Shown: piece after piece, positions 11,640-23,522 of the stretch
Numbering within the stretch: position 1 is the first letter of the stretch
Layout: the number at the start of each line of letters is the position of its first letter
Origin: Xestospongia bergquistia
Lineage: Eukaryota > Porifera > Demospongiae > Haplosclerida > Petrosiidae
Assembly: GCA_963965975.1 (NCBI GenBank)
Contig: OZ014414.1
Span: 3,571,501-3,635,500, forward strand
Length of the DNA stretch: 64,000 bases
Direction: 5' to 3'
Notes under the pieces: generated by a model
Told to the model about the DNA's origin: nothing
The model's input: the letters and a program-made list of their open reading frames with translations, nothing else
The model's database searches: none
Made by a program: the position numbers and the translations under genes

Positions 11640-12000
11640 GGCAAATGGAGAAATTTTAATGTAGTAACCACATTGTGAGCATGCTTTCAGCACTAACAGA
11701 CTCTTGCTTGAAAAGATAACTTGCTTACAGAGGCTTTACATTAATCAATGGTATACAGTACTCTCAAGCGTGCACACAGTACTTGATACTGTAAGACACA
11801 TGATCACAGTAATTACTGTGTGGATTGTGGTTAGATGGGATGGGAAGGCAGACCATCTGAGAACTATAGTCTGTCCGCACAGACTTCATAATAAAATGGA
11901 AAATAGGTACACATTGGAAGTGTGAACAGCCCCATTCAAAATTAATGTTGAGAATTTTCTGCTTCACTATGTTCTAGTGTTGTTTTAGATTAGCTTTATA
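11640..12000. other. No gene seen
   Basis: This is probably the 5' side of the Tigger remnant on the minus strand. No inverted terminal repeat or coding exon could be supported. Confidence 0.4.
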
Positions 12001-12002
12001 TA

Positions 12003-12220
12003 ATTTTAGTTAGTAATAGTTAATTTTTCTACCTGTGGAGTAATTTTAGTTAGTTATAGCTAGTTTCTCCACCAATGGAATAATTTTAGTTAGTTATAGT
12101 TAGTTTTTCTACCAATGGAATAATTTTAGTTAGTTATAGTTGGTTCTCTGCCAGTGGAATAATTTTACTTATTTCTCTGCTTTAGGAATAATTTTAGTTA
12201 GTTATAGTTGAGAAAGTTAG
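12003..12220. repeat. Minisatellite, ~5 copies of a ~45-bp unit
   Basis: The motif AATTTTAGTTAGTTATAG recurs about every 40-47 bp, each time followed by a TTCTCC/TTTTCTACCAATGGA-like tail. Confidence 0.85.
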
Positions 12221-12589
12221 TTAAATTTAATGCATTATTAGACTAAAGATATTGCTCGTTTTTCTTAAAAGTATTTCACTCTTTAAGTTTGTATCTGCCA
12301 GTTGGTTTGTTCTATCACTTGATGCAATCCAGCTTTGGAAGGAGAATGTTGTTCCATTAGCAGATCACGAAATGGTTTTCCACTAGAATTTTTGCAAAAT
12401 TTGCACTACCAATCAATGAAGCTAACATCTCAGTTAATTATTTGATGTAAGATTTATGCAGCATCAAAGTAAGGCTTAATTGCCTGGTGTTCTTTTACCA
12501 TTACAAGTAGCTTTATTATTCTTAAGACTCCTTTCTTTCTCCAATAACTTCCTATAAATATCAGCAGGTACTGTTTTCACTCCGCGATC

Positions 12590-12880
12590 AGTAGAAGTTT
12601 AGGTTAAATGTGAGCAAGCAACACAGCCTTGAGATCCTCATAAGATTTTTCCTGTGGCAAGGTAGTGCTGTGAGACTCTTAATCTGAGGGTAGTTCCTGC
12701 TCCTTACAACAGTTAATAACACTGAGACTTGCTTGTCAGGTCCTATGTCATTTGCGGTGAAGAAAAGATCCACCCACTTAAGATAAGCTGCAACCTTATC
12801 TGACTCTGGGTCAAATGCATCCAACTGCCCGAACACGACAGGTTTGTAGCTGTGCTGAGTTGAGCCATCTTAGTATCCCA
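12590..12880 (-). pseudogene. Ty3/gypsy gag 5' fragment
   Basis: The minus strand reads a start context MAQLSTATN followed in another frame by FGQLDAFDPESDKVAAYL and KWVDLFFTANDIG. This is the N-terminal gag pattern of invertebrate Ty3/gypsy elements. Just upstream is TGGTGACGAGGGTGGGATA, resembling the primer-binding/leader region after a 5' LTR. The frame breaks after about 75 residues and no pol follows. It is an old 5' fragment, and 12890-13010 may hold LTR remains. Confidence 0.65.
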
Positions 12881-12956
12881 CCCTCGTCACCAGTTGTAGT
12901 AACTCTGTCTAGCACAACTACCTCGAGTATATTACAACAATAATGGCAGATAACAA

Positions 12957-12980
12957 TATATATATATATATATATATATA
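12957..12980. repeat. TA microsatellite
   Basis: Uninterrupted alternating TA dinucleotides. Confidence 0.9.
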
Positions 12981-12999
12981 AACAAAATGTCTCAATGAC

Positions 13000-14400
13000 G
13001 TCACAAATTTTTTCAAATAATTACAATGAATATATAACATTACATAATAAAGTCTCAATATACTACAGCAAACATGTATGAGTATTCATATACATGGTTA
13101 AAATGTGATTATGCCTCATCAACGTGAAACATTTATCAACTATCATTATTTACAAATGAAAACTTGTGATTAACACAATTTCTGCTATATAAGATTTCTA
13201 GATTACTATTTTCCTAAACTTCTAGCACTTCAGTTTGGTTTTTATGTTTTAAATGGATTTCCAAGATGTACTTATTAGTACAATGATTTCTCTCTATCTT
13301 ATCCTCATCCTGAAATATGTCACAGAGTCAGTAGTCAACTTGGACAGAGTATAGTTTAAGAAATCATTTTAGTATTATAATACATCCATGTGATAAAGTA
13401 AAGGAATTGGATTATTAATGAACACAGATGTTAAAGCTGACTTTTTGGGACAATTAAGTTTATTTTACTTGTGACATATAACATGTCAGACAGTCTAATT
13501 GATGTAGAAAAATAGTTTATTTTACATGACCTTTAGCTTTAATCTTTAGCTTCAAACAGACAGCTTGAGTTTTGTCAAAGTAACAATTTCTTTATAACCT
13601 AACATTCTTAGTAATGTGTTTGTCACTATTTATCATGACATTACATCCACTTACTTCATAAAAGTCATGAATATAAACCAAGTGATTTCCTATTATAAGG
13701 TGATAAGATATTGATTTTAACCATACATGGCTAATATCAGTATTCTGTCACCTTTCATTGGGAAATGTCTTGGTTAGAGAATTTATCTTTGTCTGTAGTT
13801 TGATTAATATGTAATATCAAATTACAGAATATTTTTTATCTCAAGAATCTCAATGTATCTTTGTATAATTTTTAATGAGAGTCATAAACTATCAAACCAC
13901 AATAATGTGCTTTTCTATACGGCTTCATTGTCAGCTTAAAGACTGATTTTGCAATCCTTAATGATTAAATTAGTTGTGTATTAAACCTGAGCATCAGAAT
14001 TCCATAGACAATGCCTATTTAAAACAAAAATGTTACACTTAGAGAAGAAAGTTTTTAGTCTGTTCAACTCATCAACTGAGTCATTAATTGGAATTTTAAA
14101 TACACGAAGATGTGTGGAGGAATATGAATTGGAATGTCTATCCTATGCTTCAGTAACAATTTGAGGCCTCTCAAAAAAATCTAATGTCCCAAGATTGTTC
14201 TTTTATTTTGTTTTTGGAATGACTTCTTGCGTATTACCAATAAGAGAATTACTTTCAGTATTATCATAAACCTATTTAATACTAGCTACTACTATCAATC
14301 AGTGTTCATATTTCTCTGACAGATCTCACATGATCTTACCTTACCTACCTTTTTTATATCTGAATTCATGTGTGACCACTGAAATAGTTTCTTGCCAAAC
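13000..14400. other. Duplicated flank of the Death/GTPase family, no gene
   Basis: Parts resemble 21130-21900: the region around 13800-14010 matches 21140-21340, and TTTGAGGCCTCTC near 14160 matches 21840. No exon was supported. It is likely intron or flank of a decayed paralogue. Confidence 0.5.
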
Positions 14401-14790
14401 TTTCATTCTGGTAGCATATGGATGAGTCTCATGCAAAGAAATCTTTTTTAACTCCTCACTATTTGAAGTTAAAATAGTTCAGTTCTTGTGGAGTGCATTT
14501 GCTGTTGCTTGTTTACATCCCAGTTTATATACAGCTGAAGACTGGTATCCACTTTGGGTCAAAGCCCATCATTGAATCCTAGCAGATGCCATAGGAACAT
14601 TACTTTGGACTCATTGAATAAAAATGTCAATGGCTTGTCATTTGTGTATAGAAAGACTTTTGTCTTTTGGTTGTATGCTATTTTCCATAACATTATTTTT
14701 TTGTGGAGAATGAACACTAAGTCAGTGTTATAAGTCTGGCTAGGAAGGAGTTCATGCAAAGAGAAATGGTTTACACCACCCAAAACACCT
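14400..14790 (-). pseudogene. Ty3/gypsy RNase H remnant
   Basis: The minus strand reads KVFLYTNDKPLTFLFNESK and then, one frame over, MASARIQ, WALTQSGYQ and a CKQATANALH end. This is the C-terminal part of a gypsy RNase H and the start of its linker. Several frame changes make it non-functional. It is not collinear with the gag fragment at 12.6 kb, because on the minus strand gag would have to lie upstream. Confidence 0.6.
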
Positions 14791-15312
14791 TTTTAAGTCT
14801 GCACATTTTATCAAAAAACTAGAGTACTAACTAAGTAGGAAAAAAGCAAAATAGAATGTTTATGTTAAGTGAATGGTATTTTTGCATTCTACCATTATTG
14901 AAGAACATTCCCACAAGCTTTCTTCAGCTTCAGCAAAAAGTTGACAACCCATTAAAAATGCTATTAACAGTAAAAGACATTTTAATAGAGAAGTTAATAT
15001 ATGAATGCATGTAGTCTGATATAAAGAAACAAACAAGATAGTAAGTATGTTTCATCATATTATTATATAATAACACAGGTTTAAATGGCCTATTAACTGC
15101 ATACCATATTGTAGTTATTCAGGTATATACATGTACATTAAGCATGTCTGAGCTAGATATCACTCTGCATGTGTTATTATGTATAACTGGAATAATAAAA
15201 CTACCTTACTTATTATCTTGTTATGTTCAACATCCAGTCTTACATGGTTTACTATTTCCTTATTTATATACAGTTTATAAAATTATCAATTCTGTTGTCA
15301 CATGTATTTTAG

Positions 15313-15600
15313 ATATTTCTGATATCTTAAAGAAGGCACCTGATAAATATGAACTACTTGATCTATTAGCTGATATAAGTGCCAGGTGGCATGTGATTGG
15401 TATATGTCTTAGACTATCAGATAATGATTTGGAAAGTATAAGTCAAAGTCCGATTAGTGGTATTGAGAAACTATCAGCAGTCATAAACAGATGGAAAGAT
15501 ACTCAATCATCCCCCTTCATCTGGGCAACAGTGATTTCTTGTATTGAGGGTCCTTTTCTTCACAGCAAGAAGAAAGCTAATGAGATACGTCAATATTTTA
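15313..15600 (+). CDS. N-terminal Death-domain exon, copy D
   Basis: This is a phase-1 exon between TTTTAG and TTTTA|GTAATA, open throughout. It encodes ISDILKKAPDKYELLDLL, an ARWHVIGICLRL helix, a LSDNDLESI motif, INRWKDTQSSPFIW and a final EIRQYF. The conserved Trp pair and the pattern W..IG..L.L...DL..I fit a Death domain well. Its end phase matches the start of the exon at 19194. No GTPase exon lies between them, so copy D either lacked it or lost it. A piggyBac element sits in the intervening intron. The exon itself looks intact although its downstream partner is broken. A donor nine bases later (AAAG|GTAATT) is also possible but would change the phase. Confidence 0.7.
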
Positions 15601-16449
15601 GTAATAAAGGTAATTACTATTTGATATTAAATATACAAACAAATGATAGCCTAATTGTTTACCGTAATGTTCTTGTTTGTATACATAATGGGATAGGCTA
15701 AGTAAAATTTCAAAAAAGTAAACTTCCTGGTAGTTCAACTTATGTATTATACAGTATTGTTTATAATTTTTCCTGAGAGGGTAAACAAACAGCATGGACT
15801 TGATCATTACTAACAGAGGAAGAAGTGCCTAATTTCATATGTAGTTCCTCATATTGTTCTGACCAATTAAGTAAGTCATGTGATTTCAGGTTGACAGTCA
15901 GGAAGTTGATATCAGTTCTTGAGGTGTTTTATGAACATTAATCAACATTTCAAGAACAGTGATTAAACTTTCAAAGGACAAATTATTGACATTTGGATAA
16001 TATATTTCAAGCTGCACTGTAATTATAAAGTTAGGGACATTCACCAAATGCATAATATAATATATATAATTTTATATAATAATATATATATATACAAAAT
16101 TTCAGGTGCAAAATGGACAATAATAATTATTGTTTTTTTGACATACTATGTTAAATGAGAATATCTTTACTTAACTAGTTTTTGGAGAATTTTCTGAGAT
16201 CTATTAAAATTTTTTGCTTATATGTGACCAACAATTGTCTATAATTTGATGACACACCCTCAATTATTAGTGTATATTGGTATATTAAAGTGATAAGTGA
16301 GGATTGCTTTCTTCATTAGGTTGAAGGTGTGGGTATAGATTGAAAACTATTTAATATAACATAATGTTAATCAATAATGAGTATTACTACAATATTTTTA
16401 GGTGCAGAATGTTATAGTAAATTGTTGTCTTGACATTTTAGTTAATTAA

Positions 16450-16462
16450 CCCTTTGAGCGCG
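16450..16462 (+). repeat. piggyBac left terminal inverted repeat
   Basis: CCCTTTGAGCGCG directly follows the TTAA at 16446. Confidence 0.95.
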
Positions 16463-16648
16463 AAGGGCATATATTTATACACGCGGAATACGTTGTAAAA
16501 AAGCGGAAGTCATATTTTTATAACCAGCTGAAAATTATTCATTATTGATTAAAACAGGAGTGTCTGTGGCTTTTAGAGTTTTGATTACTGGTGCTTTGAT
16601 CTTCTTTTGGACTCTGCTTTGATCTTCTTTGTCAAGTTTTTCTGTACA

Positions 16649-18582
16649 ATGGCAAGAATATTATCTAGGAAGGAAGTATTGGACCTTGTTCTTGATGATG
16701 ACTGCTTTGATGAACATGATAGTGAAGATGACTTTGATGGCTACATTGATGATGGTGAAATTGAAAGAATTACAAGACATAATGAATATGAGTATGATGA
16801 AGGTAATGAAGGTGGAAATGAAAAAGAAAAGGAATGTGAAAATTATGAAGATGAAAATGAAACAAACGAAGGTGATAATGAGTATGAAGCTGTTGAGTTG
16901 GATGAGGAGGAGGACAATGATAACTCAAATATTGAAAGCAATGAAAGTGATGATTTAATTCTTCCTAATTATTCTGCTTATCCTGGTGGGAGAGTTGACA
17001 TGACAAACAAAAAACCTGTTGATTTTTTTGACTTACTCATAACTGATGATATAATTGAAAAGATTGTCGATGAAACAAATCTCTATGCCAACCAGTTTCT
17101 AGAAAATAATGGTGAGCTCCCAAGATACTCTCGTGTCCATGTTTGGAAGAAGAAGGCCTTTTGTGCAGGTGAATTACTGAAGTTTTTGGGCATTATTCTG
17201 TGTATGGGTTTGATACGATATCCTAAGCTGGAGGATTATTGGTCTACTACGTGGCCTTTCCACATTCGTACATTTTCTGACGTAATATCTCGAGATCGTT
17301 TCTCTGTCATTCTAAAATTCTTTCATCTCAATGACAATTCAAACTTCATTCCCAAGGGTTCACCTGGCTATGATCCTTTGTATAAATTACGACCACTATT
17401 AGAACCTCTTTTAAGAAATTTCAGGTGTAACTTCATTCTAGGAAAGGAGTTATCAGTAGATGAGCAAATGGTCAGCTATAAGGGGAGACTGTCCTTTCTG
17501 CAGTATATACCTAAAAAGCCAACTCGATGGGGCATGAAAGCTTTTGTCTTGGCAGACTCACACTATGGATATATATATAACTGGAAGCTATATACAGGTT
17601 AGAATTAGTCATTTATGCAACATGCATATATATTATAAATTATATAGGAAAAGACGAATCTCTGGATATTACTACCTATACAAAAGTTACCCATGCAGTA
17701 GTTATGAAAGTAATTGAAGGCCTCGAATTAAAAGGACATCATATATACATGGATAACTACTACTCGAGCCCAAATCTCTTCCATGATTTGCATGAAAAGG
17801 GTTTCGGAGCATGTGGAACTGTTTCAGTTAATAGAATGGGGATGCCTAAAGAATGGCAGAAAAAGAAAACATGTAAAAGGACAAAAGAGGATAATATAAT
17901 AAAGGAGTTACCACCACTAAAAAAAGGAGAAGTAAGAATCAAAAATTTAAAAGGCAATTTGAAGGCTTTACAGTGGAAAGACAAGAGGGTTGTTACGATG
18001 ATCAGTACTATCCACGATGATACAATGATTCATAAGACTAGGAGAAGAAAGTTAGCTAATGGAGGACGGGAAGAGGTGATGAAACCTGTTATGGTTGAAG
18101 AGTACAATAGACACATGGGGGGTGTTGATAAAGCTGACCAAATGCTGTCGTATTACAGCTTTTCTCACAGGACCATCAAATGGTGGAAAAGGGCAGCATT
18201 TCATCTCATTGAGGTAGCTGTAGTTAATAGCTACATATTATATAAACTGTCTGATCAAAGTGGCCGTTATCTAACTCAAAAAGAATATATAACAGAACTC
18301 GCAAGAGAGTTAGTTGAGAGAGGAGGACACTTACAGTCAACTTCTCAAAGTCAACTCTGTGTTGAATCTCCAATTCGTCTTACTGATCGACATTTTCCGT
18401 CCAAGATTGAAGATCGAACAACTGGGAAACCACATCAGAAAGACTGTTGTGTATGCAGCAAAAGACAAACCTTTGGACGGAAGACAACAACATACAAATG
18501 TAAGCAGTGTGATGTACCATTGTGCGTCGTACCTTGCTTCGAACTTTATCATACATACAAAGACCCCAAACGACACTTATAA
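16649..18582 (+). CDS. piggyBac transposase, two exons (16649-17597, 17648-18582)
   Basis: The start is the ATG at 16649 (MARILSRKEVLDLVLDD). An open stretch upstream has no earlier ATG in frame. A 50-bp phase-1 intron (ACAG|GTTAGA to ATATAG|GAAAAG) is needed to pass the stop at 17600, and both exons then join in frame to give about 627 residues. The N-terminus is strongly acidic (Asp/Glu-rich to about residue 110). The four catalytic acidic residues of piggyBac are present: SVDEQM (Asp near 271), YMDNYYSS (near 352) and GVDKADQM (near 477 and 480, three apart as in the family). The C-terminus has a Cys-rich cross-brace zinc motif with CCVC, CKQC and PLCVVPC. The enzyme excises and inserts at TTAA in the nucleus. 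All key residues are present, so it may be active. Confidence 0.92.
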
Positions 18583-18940
18583 CTTTGATATTATTACATT
18601 GTCTTACCTACAAACATAATATAATACCTTATAACTATCAACAAATCACTATATATATTTTACCACTGTTGTACCACACCACAATCAATTCAAACAGTAG
18701 CTTACTTATTTCATGAGTTATTCACAGAAAACGGCAACTCGCCTGACGTTTAGAGTTAGTACAATCAACACTTACTTGAGAACTAGAGTTACTAAAATGT
18801 TTAAGCAATGCTGTTTGACAGCAACAACAAGTAAAAACGCTAGAAAACTCAAAAAGAAAGACTCGTAGCAACTGCCTCTGACTCAAAGGTTACCCTTAAA
18901 TCAACACTCGCGTGGGGGTGTCAAAAACGTGCCCCGCCCA

Positions 18941-18953
18941 CGCGCTCAAAGGG
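18941..18953 (-). repeat. piggyBac right terminal inverted repeat
   Basis: CGCGCTCAAAGGG is the exact complement of the left end and is followed by TTAA at 18954-18957. Confidence 0.95.
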
Positions 18954-19193
18954 TTAAAAGTAATGGATAGATGTTTTTGAATAGCTTTTTATTTTTCCGT
19001 ATAAGTAAGATGCAATAATAAAATATTGGGTTATTTGATGACACACCCACAATTGTTACCTGTTTCTTTTATTCTGTCTGTCTAGTCCACATTTGTGTCA
19101 ATACAATTAACATGAATGGCCTTCTTTTATTTTTAATAAATAACACTTTGCTAGATAGATATTAACATGTTTATTTCTTTAATATTGTATCAG

Positions 19194-19490
19194 GTAATAT
19201 GACTGAAGATGATGTACATGTATCTACTTTACCAGATCAACTCTTGGACCAACAACCTCCTATTCTAGAAATAGTTACACATGCTAGAACTAGAAAGTGG
19301 ATTGAAATTGGGTAGACAATTACAACTGGACAATGTCATTCTAGCTGAATGTCATAATTATACCAGTATGTGACAGTTATGGATTATGGAAAAAGGAATA
19401 GAAGCAACAAGGAGGAGTTTATTAGATGCTTTAAAAGCTATTAGACAGAGTAGTGTAGCCAAGAATTATGAAGATTATTTGAAGACAATG
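19194..19490 (+). pseudogene. Second Death-fold exon, copy D, frameshifted
   Basis: The exon runs from a TATCAG acceptor to an AATG|GTAAGT donor and starts in phase 1, matching 15313-15600. It encodes DQLLDQQPPILEIVTHART, then breaks at about 19310 where one extra base disrupts GRQL-type sequence. It also has a TGA where paralogues have TSMYQLW. The remainder (ATRRSLLDALKAIRQSS, YEDYLKTM) is clear. Splice sites are intact but the reading frame is not. It is a pseudo-exon unless the sequence has errors. Confidence 0.7.
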
Positions 19491-19621
19491 GTAAGTTAAC
19501 ACTACCTATTCACACTATAATAATTAGACCAAGCATGGATAATGCAGTGATGTTTAGTTACTTAACGATTTGCTACATATGTATATAACATAGATACATA
19601 CATGCACACATGCATACATAC

Positions 19622-19624
19622 ATT

Positions 19625-19661
<37 letters not shown>

Positions 19662-19664
19662 TAG
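19622..19664. repeat. TA-rich microsatellite
   Basis: Two runs of alternating TA interrupted by TAAA. Confidence 0.85.
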
Positions 19665-20244
19665 GGATTTTTGTATAGATTTTGTTGGCATTATCTCGCT
19701 ATATCTCCTTTCATATTTTAATAAGTTTTAATAATACTTGATTTAGGACTATATCAATCCTTCATTATAACAATGAAAAGTTACAAATTATATGTATTAA
19801 TAATTATGTAATTGATGATTAATAAAATAGCAGCATCTAATGATATAATTTAGTAGTGTGATGATGGATATGTTCCTGTTATCGTAATACTATTCTGCTT
19901 ATACACTATTCCAATGAAGCATTTTGATAATAAAATTGTGTCTTCAAGTATTTGTAAGTTTGCTATTCATACTAGAATTAGAATCAGAAGAGTAACTTGA
20001 TTGTCAAACTATCTGCTGTTTTCGTAGCAATACTTTTTGCTTTAACTTAATGGCTTTAGAAACACACAAAAAATGAGAAGTATGTGTTTATAAGTCTGTA
20101 AGAGTGCTATAAGTGAATTTGGAGGCTATTGTGTGCAATAAATAATATATGAAACCATTTTCTTGGGCCAATCCCACAAGTTAACTACAATCATCTGTAT
20201 AATGATACCTTGGAAAAGATGTGTGTAATGTTAATCTATTTCTT

Positions 20245-20313
20245 AGATCAGTGAAGTTCAGAATACTGAGCAGACTATAAGAGATAATACCAGCCAAAAT
20301 AAAGCTGAACAAA
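20245..20313 (+). CDS. Possible small 3' exon of copy D
   Basis: A TTCTTAG acceptor and an AAA|GTGAGT donor enclose 69 open nucleotides starting in phase 0, as the Death-fold exon at 19194 would require (ISEVQNTEQTIRE). It occupies the position of the 6024-6105 exon of copy A. It has no paralogue support, so this is tentative. Confidence 0.3.
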
Positions 20314-20767
20314 GTGAGTGATAGGAAAGCTTCTTCCATTAGTCTTAATAATTGTTATAACATGTACCATAAAATATGAATAATTCATTGCCTTACAATT
20401 CATTTTTATAAATTTCCTATAGAATATTAATTTTATTTCTTTGTGATTTCTACAATATTTTAATTGTATGTATTCATTGTATATATATTCATTATCATAA
20501 GCAACCATAATGTTTATATAACATGAACATTTCTGTATTTATGGTACATTTAAATCCTATTAGTACAATAATCCTTTGCATATATCGATTATACATTACA
20601 GTAGATTCTATAATAAACAGTTATACTCATATTTTATAACAATTACCACATTAATTTTTTTTCATTAGCAGTTGTATCTCTTAACTTATATAGCATTGTT
20701 AATAATTATAATTATTTCTTAAAAATTAACTGTTATGTAATCAATGTATGTTATGTTTCTCTTACAG

Positions 20768-20900
20768 ATACTTGCCCAATTACTCCACCTGATCCGGTTA
20801 CACCCGGGGTTTATACAGTCTTGTGTCAAGTTGCCTTTTACAACCAGTCTATCAGCTTTTTAAACCTGTTTTCATTAGTTGACTTAAGACCATTCAACTA
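20768..20900 (+). CDS. Possible terminal exon of copy D
   Basis: After a CTCTTACAG acceptor the sequence is open through TCPITPPDPVTPGVYT to a stop at 20898-20900. It is short and Pro-rich with no recognised domain. It could also be chance. Confidence 0.2.
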
Positions 20901-23522
20901 ATATATTTTGTATTGGATGTGTACACATGCATAGTTGACAGTATTATAACATTCAACATATATACATGTATACTGACTGATATAGATGTATATAATAGCT
21001 TAATCTATCTTGCTTTAGCTCCAATTATCCTTAAACTTGATACTTGCTGTGTTTAGTGTATGTATGTCCCTCAATACCAAGTATCACTGGTACATCTTGA
21101 TATGAACCTAACTCAAGAGATATACACATTAATCATATTATCAAATTACAGACAAAAATTCTAAACTCAAGAATGTCAATGTTGTATACCTCAGTATGAT
21201 GTTTGTCATAAGCTATATATCAAACCAAAATAATGTGCTTTTGTATACTGTTTTATCACCAAGTTAATGACTAGTTTTACAATCTTTACAATAATTAAAT
21301 CAGTTGTGAATTTAAAAATGAACATCTGAATTCCATGACCACTGCCCACTTTGGTCCTAAATACTGTTTACTCTCTTTTAAACTTTATAGCCAGCTATTT
21401 TGAGTGAATGTTTTAATTGTGACTTTGCATCTAGCAATATAATAACAGGATATAAAGAAAACATTTGTATACATGTATGTACATGTATTTATCTTCAGTA
21501 GCATAAAAGAAGAATAAGATTGATACAAACATGCATTTATGATGTTGTCATAACCAAATAGTTATATTTAGAATATTTCCAGTGGTTGTTGCTGTGTTTT
21601 TATTTAAGGATAGCACCAATTTCATTGTTATTCAAAGTAATAGAGGGATGTATTAGAAATCTTGGACTTTTGTAGATATTATCATTCAAAGAAATAGAGG
21701 GGAATGCTATTAGAGTGTGGGTTAGCCTCATTCACAGACTACCACACACCTTGAATGAAAAGACAGTCTAGTGCATTAGCTTCAAGTAATGTGATCAGTG
21801 TAACATTGGTAAACAAATGGAAAACATGTGATTGCTACTATTTCAGGCCTCTCAGTATTAGCTAATGTAGTAAGTTTATCTGTGTATTTTGTTTTTGGAA
21901 ATGATATCTCATGTATTAGTAACAGTAAGATAATTATAGTGATGTTATAAGTTGTTGATCATTGCTTCAGTGTAATCTTATCATTAAAACAAAGAGTTTT
22001 AATTATAACTTTATCAACAGGAACGGTAGTTTTCTATATAATATGTCAATGCATTATTTATGTTAACTGTTACACTGGACATTTACTGTAGTATTATAAT
22101 TATAACTTCTTCCCAGGACTAACTGATAGTTTTAAATTATCATAATAAACTATGTGAATAATAACAAAGGTCCTAAAATAGTATTAGATTAGATACAAAT
22201 GCTCATGTAAGAGAATCTATATTACTTAATTTACTTAGCATACCAGGTAGTCCTATAAATGTGTTTTAATAAACAGGTTTCTTTCACTTTATCTGATCTT
22301 TCTTCAGAAAAGAGTGATATCCAGTACTACCACATCTTGTCCTTTGTACTAATTAACAATCCTATATATCCCAGCATAAAGTAGACTGGACCAATGTCAA
22401 CACTGAGTATCCTTAAATTGATACTGGATGTGTTTAGTACATGTATGTTACTCAATGCCAAGTGTCACTGTTATGTCTTGATATGACCCCAACTCAAGAT
22501 GTATATACATTCCTTAGTGCTATCCCTAAACACTGGTATCACTGGATATTTAGTACATCCTGGGATGCTGAGTTTCAGGAGTCTATGTATCAATCAAATA
22601 ATACTGGGATGGCTTATTCAAAGGTTCATTTTGGAGCCCAGTACATTTGTTTCCCTTAATACTATGTTGTTGATTCTTAGCACCTCCTGGGATGGTTCTT
22701 TATAGCCCAGCTCTGCATGTGTATGTGTCTGTTAATACCAAGTACTCCTTGATACTTATTACATCTTGGGATTTTTTATTCAGGACTTCCTTTTTCAGTC
22801 CATATCACATATAGTCCTTAATATTAACTATTCCTAGATATGGATTCTCACCATTCTCAATAAAGTTTAGTGTATGAGTAACTCTACCAGGACCATTACT
22901 GATAACATCCTCAACAAATACTTATTTTGGCTTCTCATACACCCTTGTCAATATATCTAGGACAGCATGTGAAAGTTTCCAAGTTGTTTCAGTGATATCT
23001 CTTTCTAACTACAAGACTGTATAACTTTGCAGTGCTAATATAATTATTGATCATTATACTAGTGGCTTATTGTAACAACAATTATCACAACATTACACCC
23101 ATTGATTTAATAAAATGTGTTTAATATAAACCAAAGTACACTTGTCACCTTAATATGAACACTACTGTATAAGCCTTTGTGAAAATTTTGAAATTGTGAC
23201 TCCAGACAACTGTACATGTGTCCATTTTTATGGTAGCCATATAAATTTATGTTCTATTGCAACCACACCCACAAGTTCTGTCACTTTGGTTCACTCTATC
23301 ATCTATTGTACATGTACACAAAGAGTTATGACTTGTACTTCTTAAACTGACAATAGGAACTGACTATATTTAGCTATATTCTACCTATAGTATTATAGGA
23401 TTGAATTGGAAAAATATAATATCTATAATTGTAACTACCAAATTTAAAAGTCTAATCATTATAATAAGTTAACATTGTTTGCTTATATCAAACTTTGAAA
23501 CTTTACTTCTATTACATGTTAG
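20901..23522 (+). other. Upstream intron/flank of copy B, duplicated
   Basis: Large parts match 1440-2910 (plus), 36380-37700 (inverted) and 53560-54170. No intact exon is seen. A linker exon equivalent to 1338-1400 was not found. Confidence 0.55.

Larger units (their letters stand above)
16450..18953 (+). mobile_element. Complete piggyBac transposon
   Basis: The element is 2504 bp and begins CCCTTTGAGCGCG and ends CGCGCTCAAAGGG, a perfect 13-bp inverted repeat. It is flanked on both sides by TTAA (16446-16449 and 18954-18957), the piggyBac target site. Inside is one transposase gene with a short intron and no visible damage. It lies in the intron between the two Death-fold exons of copy D. 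Confidence 0.95.

Noticed and set aside
16629-16958. Met-rich ORF overlapping the start of the piggyBac transposase
   Set aside because: It is a shadow in another frame of the acidic N-terminus, and its composition follows from GATGAA repeats.
18314-18619. Overlapping ORFs in the end of the piggyBac gene
   Set aside because: Other-frame shadows of the Cys-rich C-terminus.
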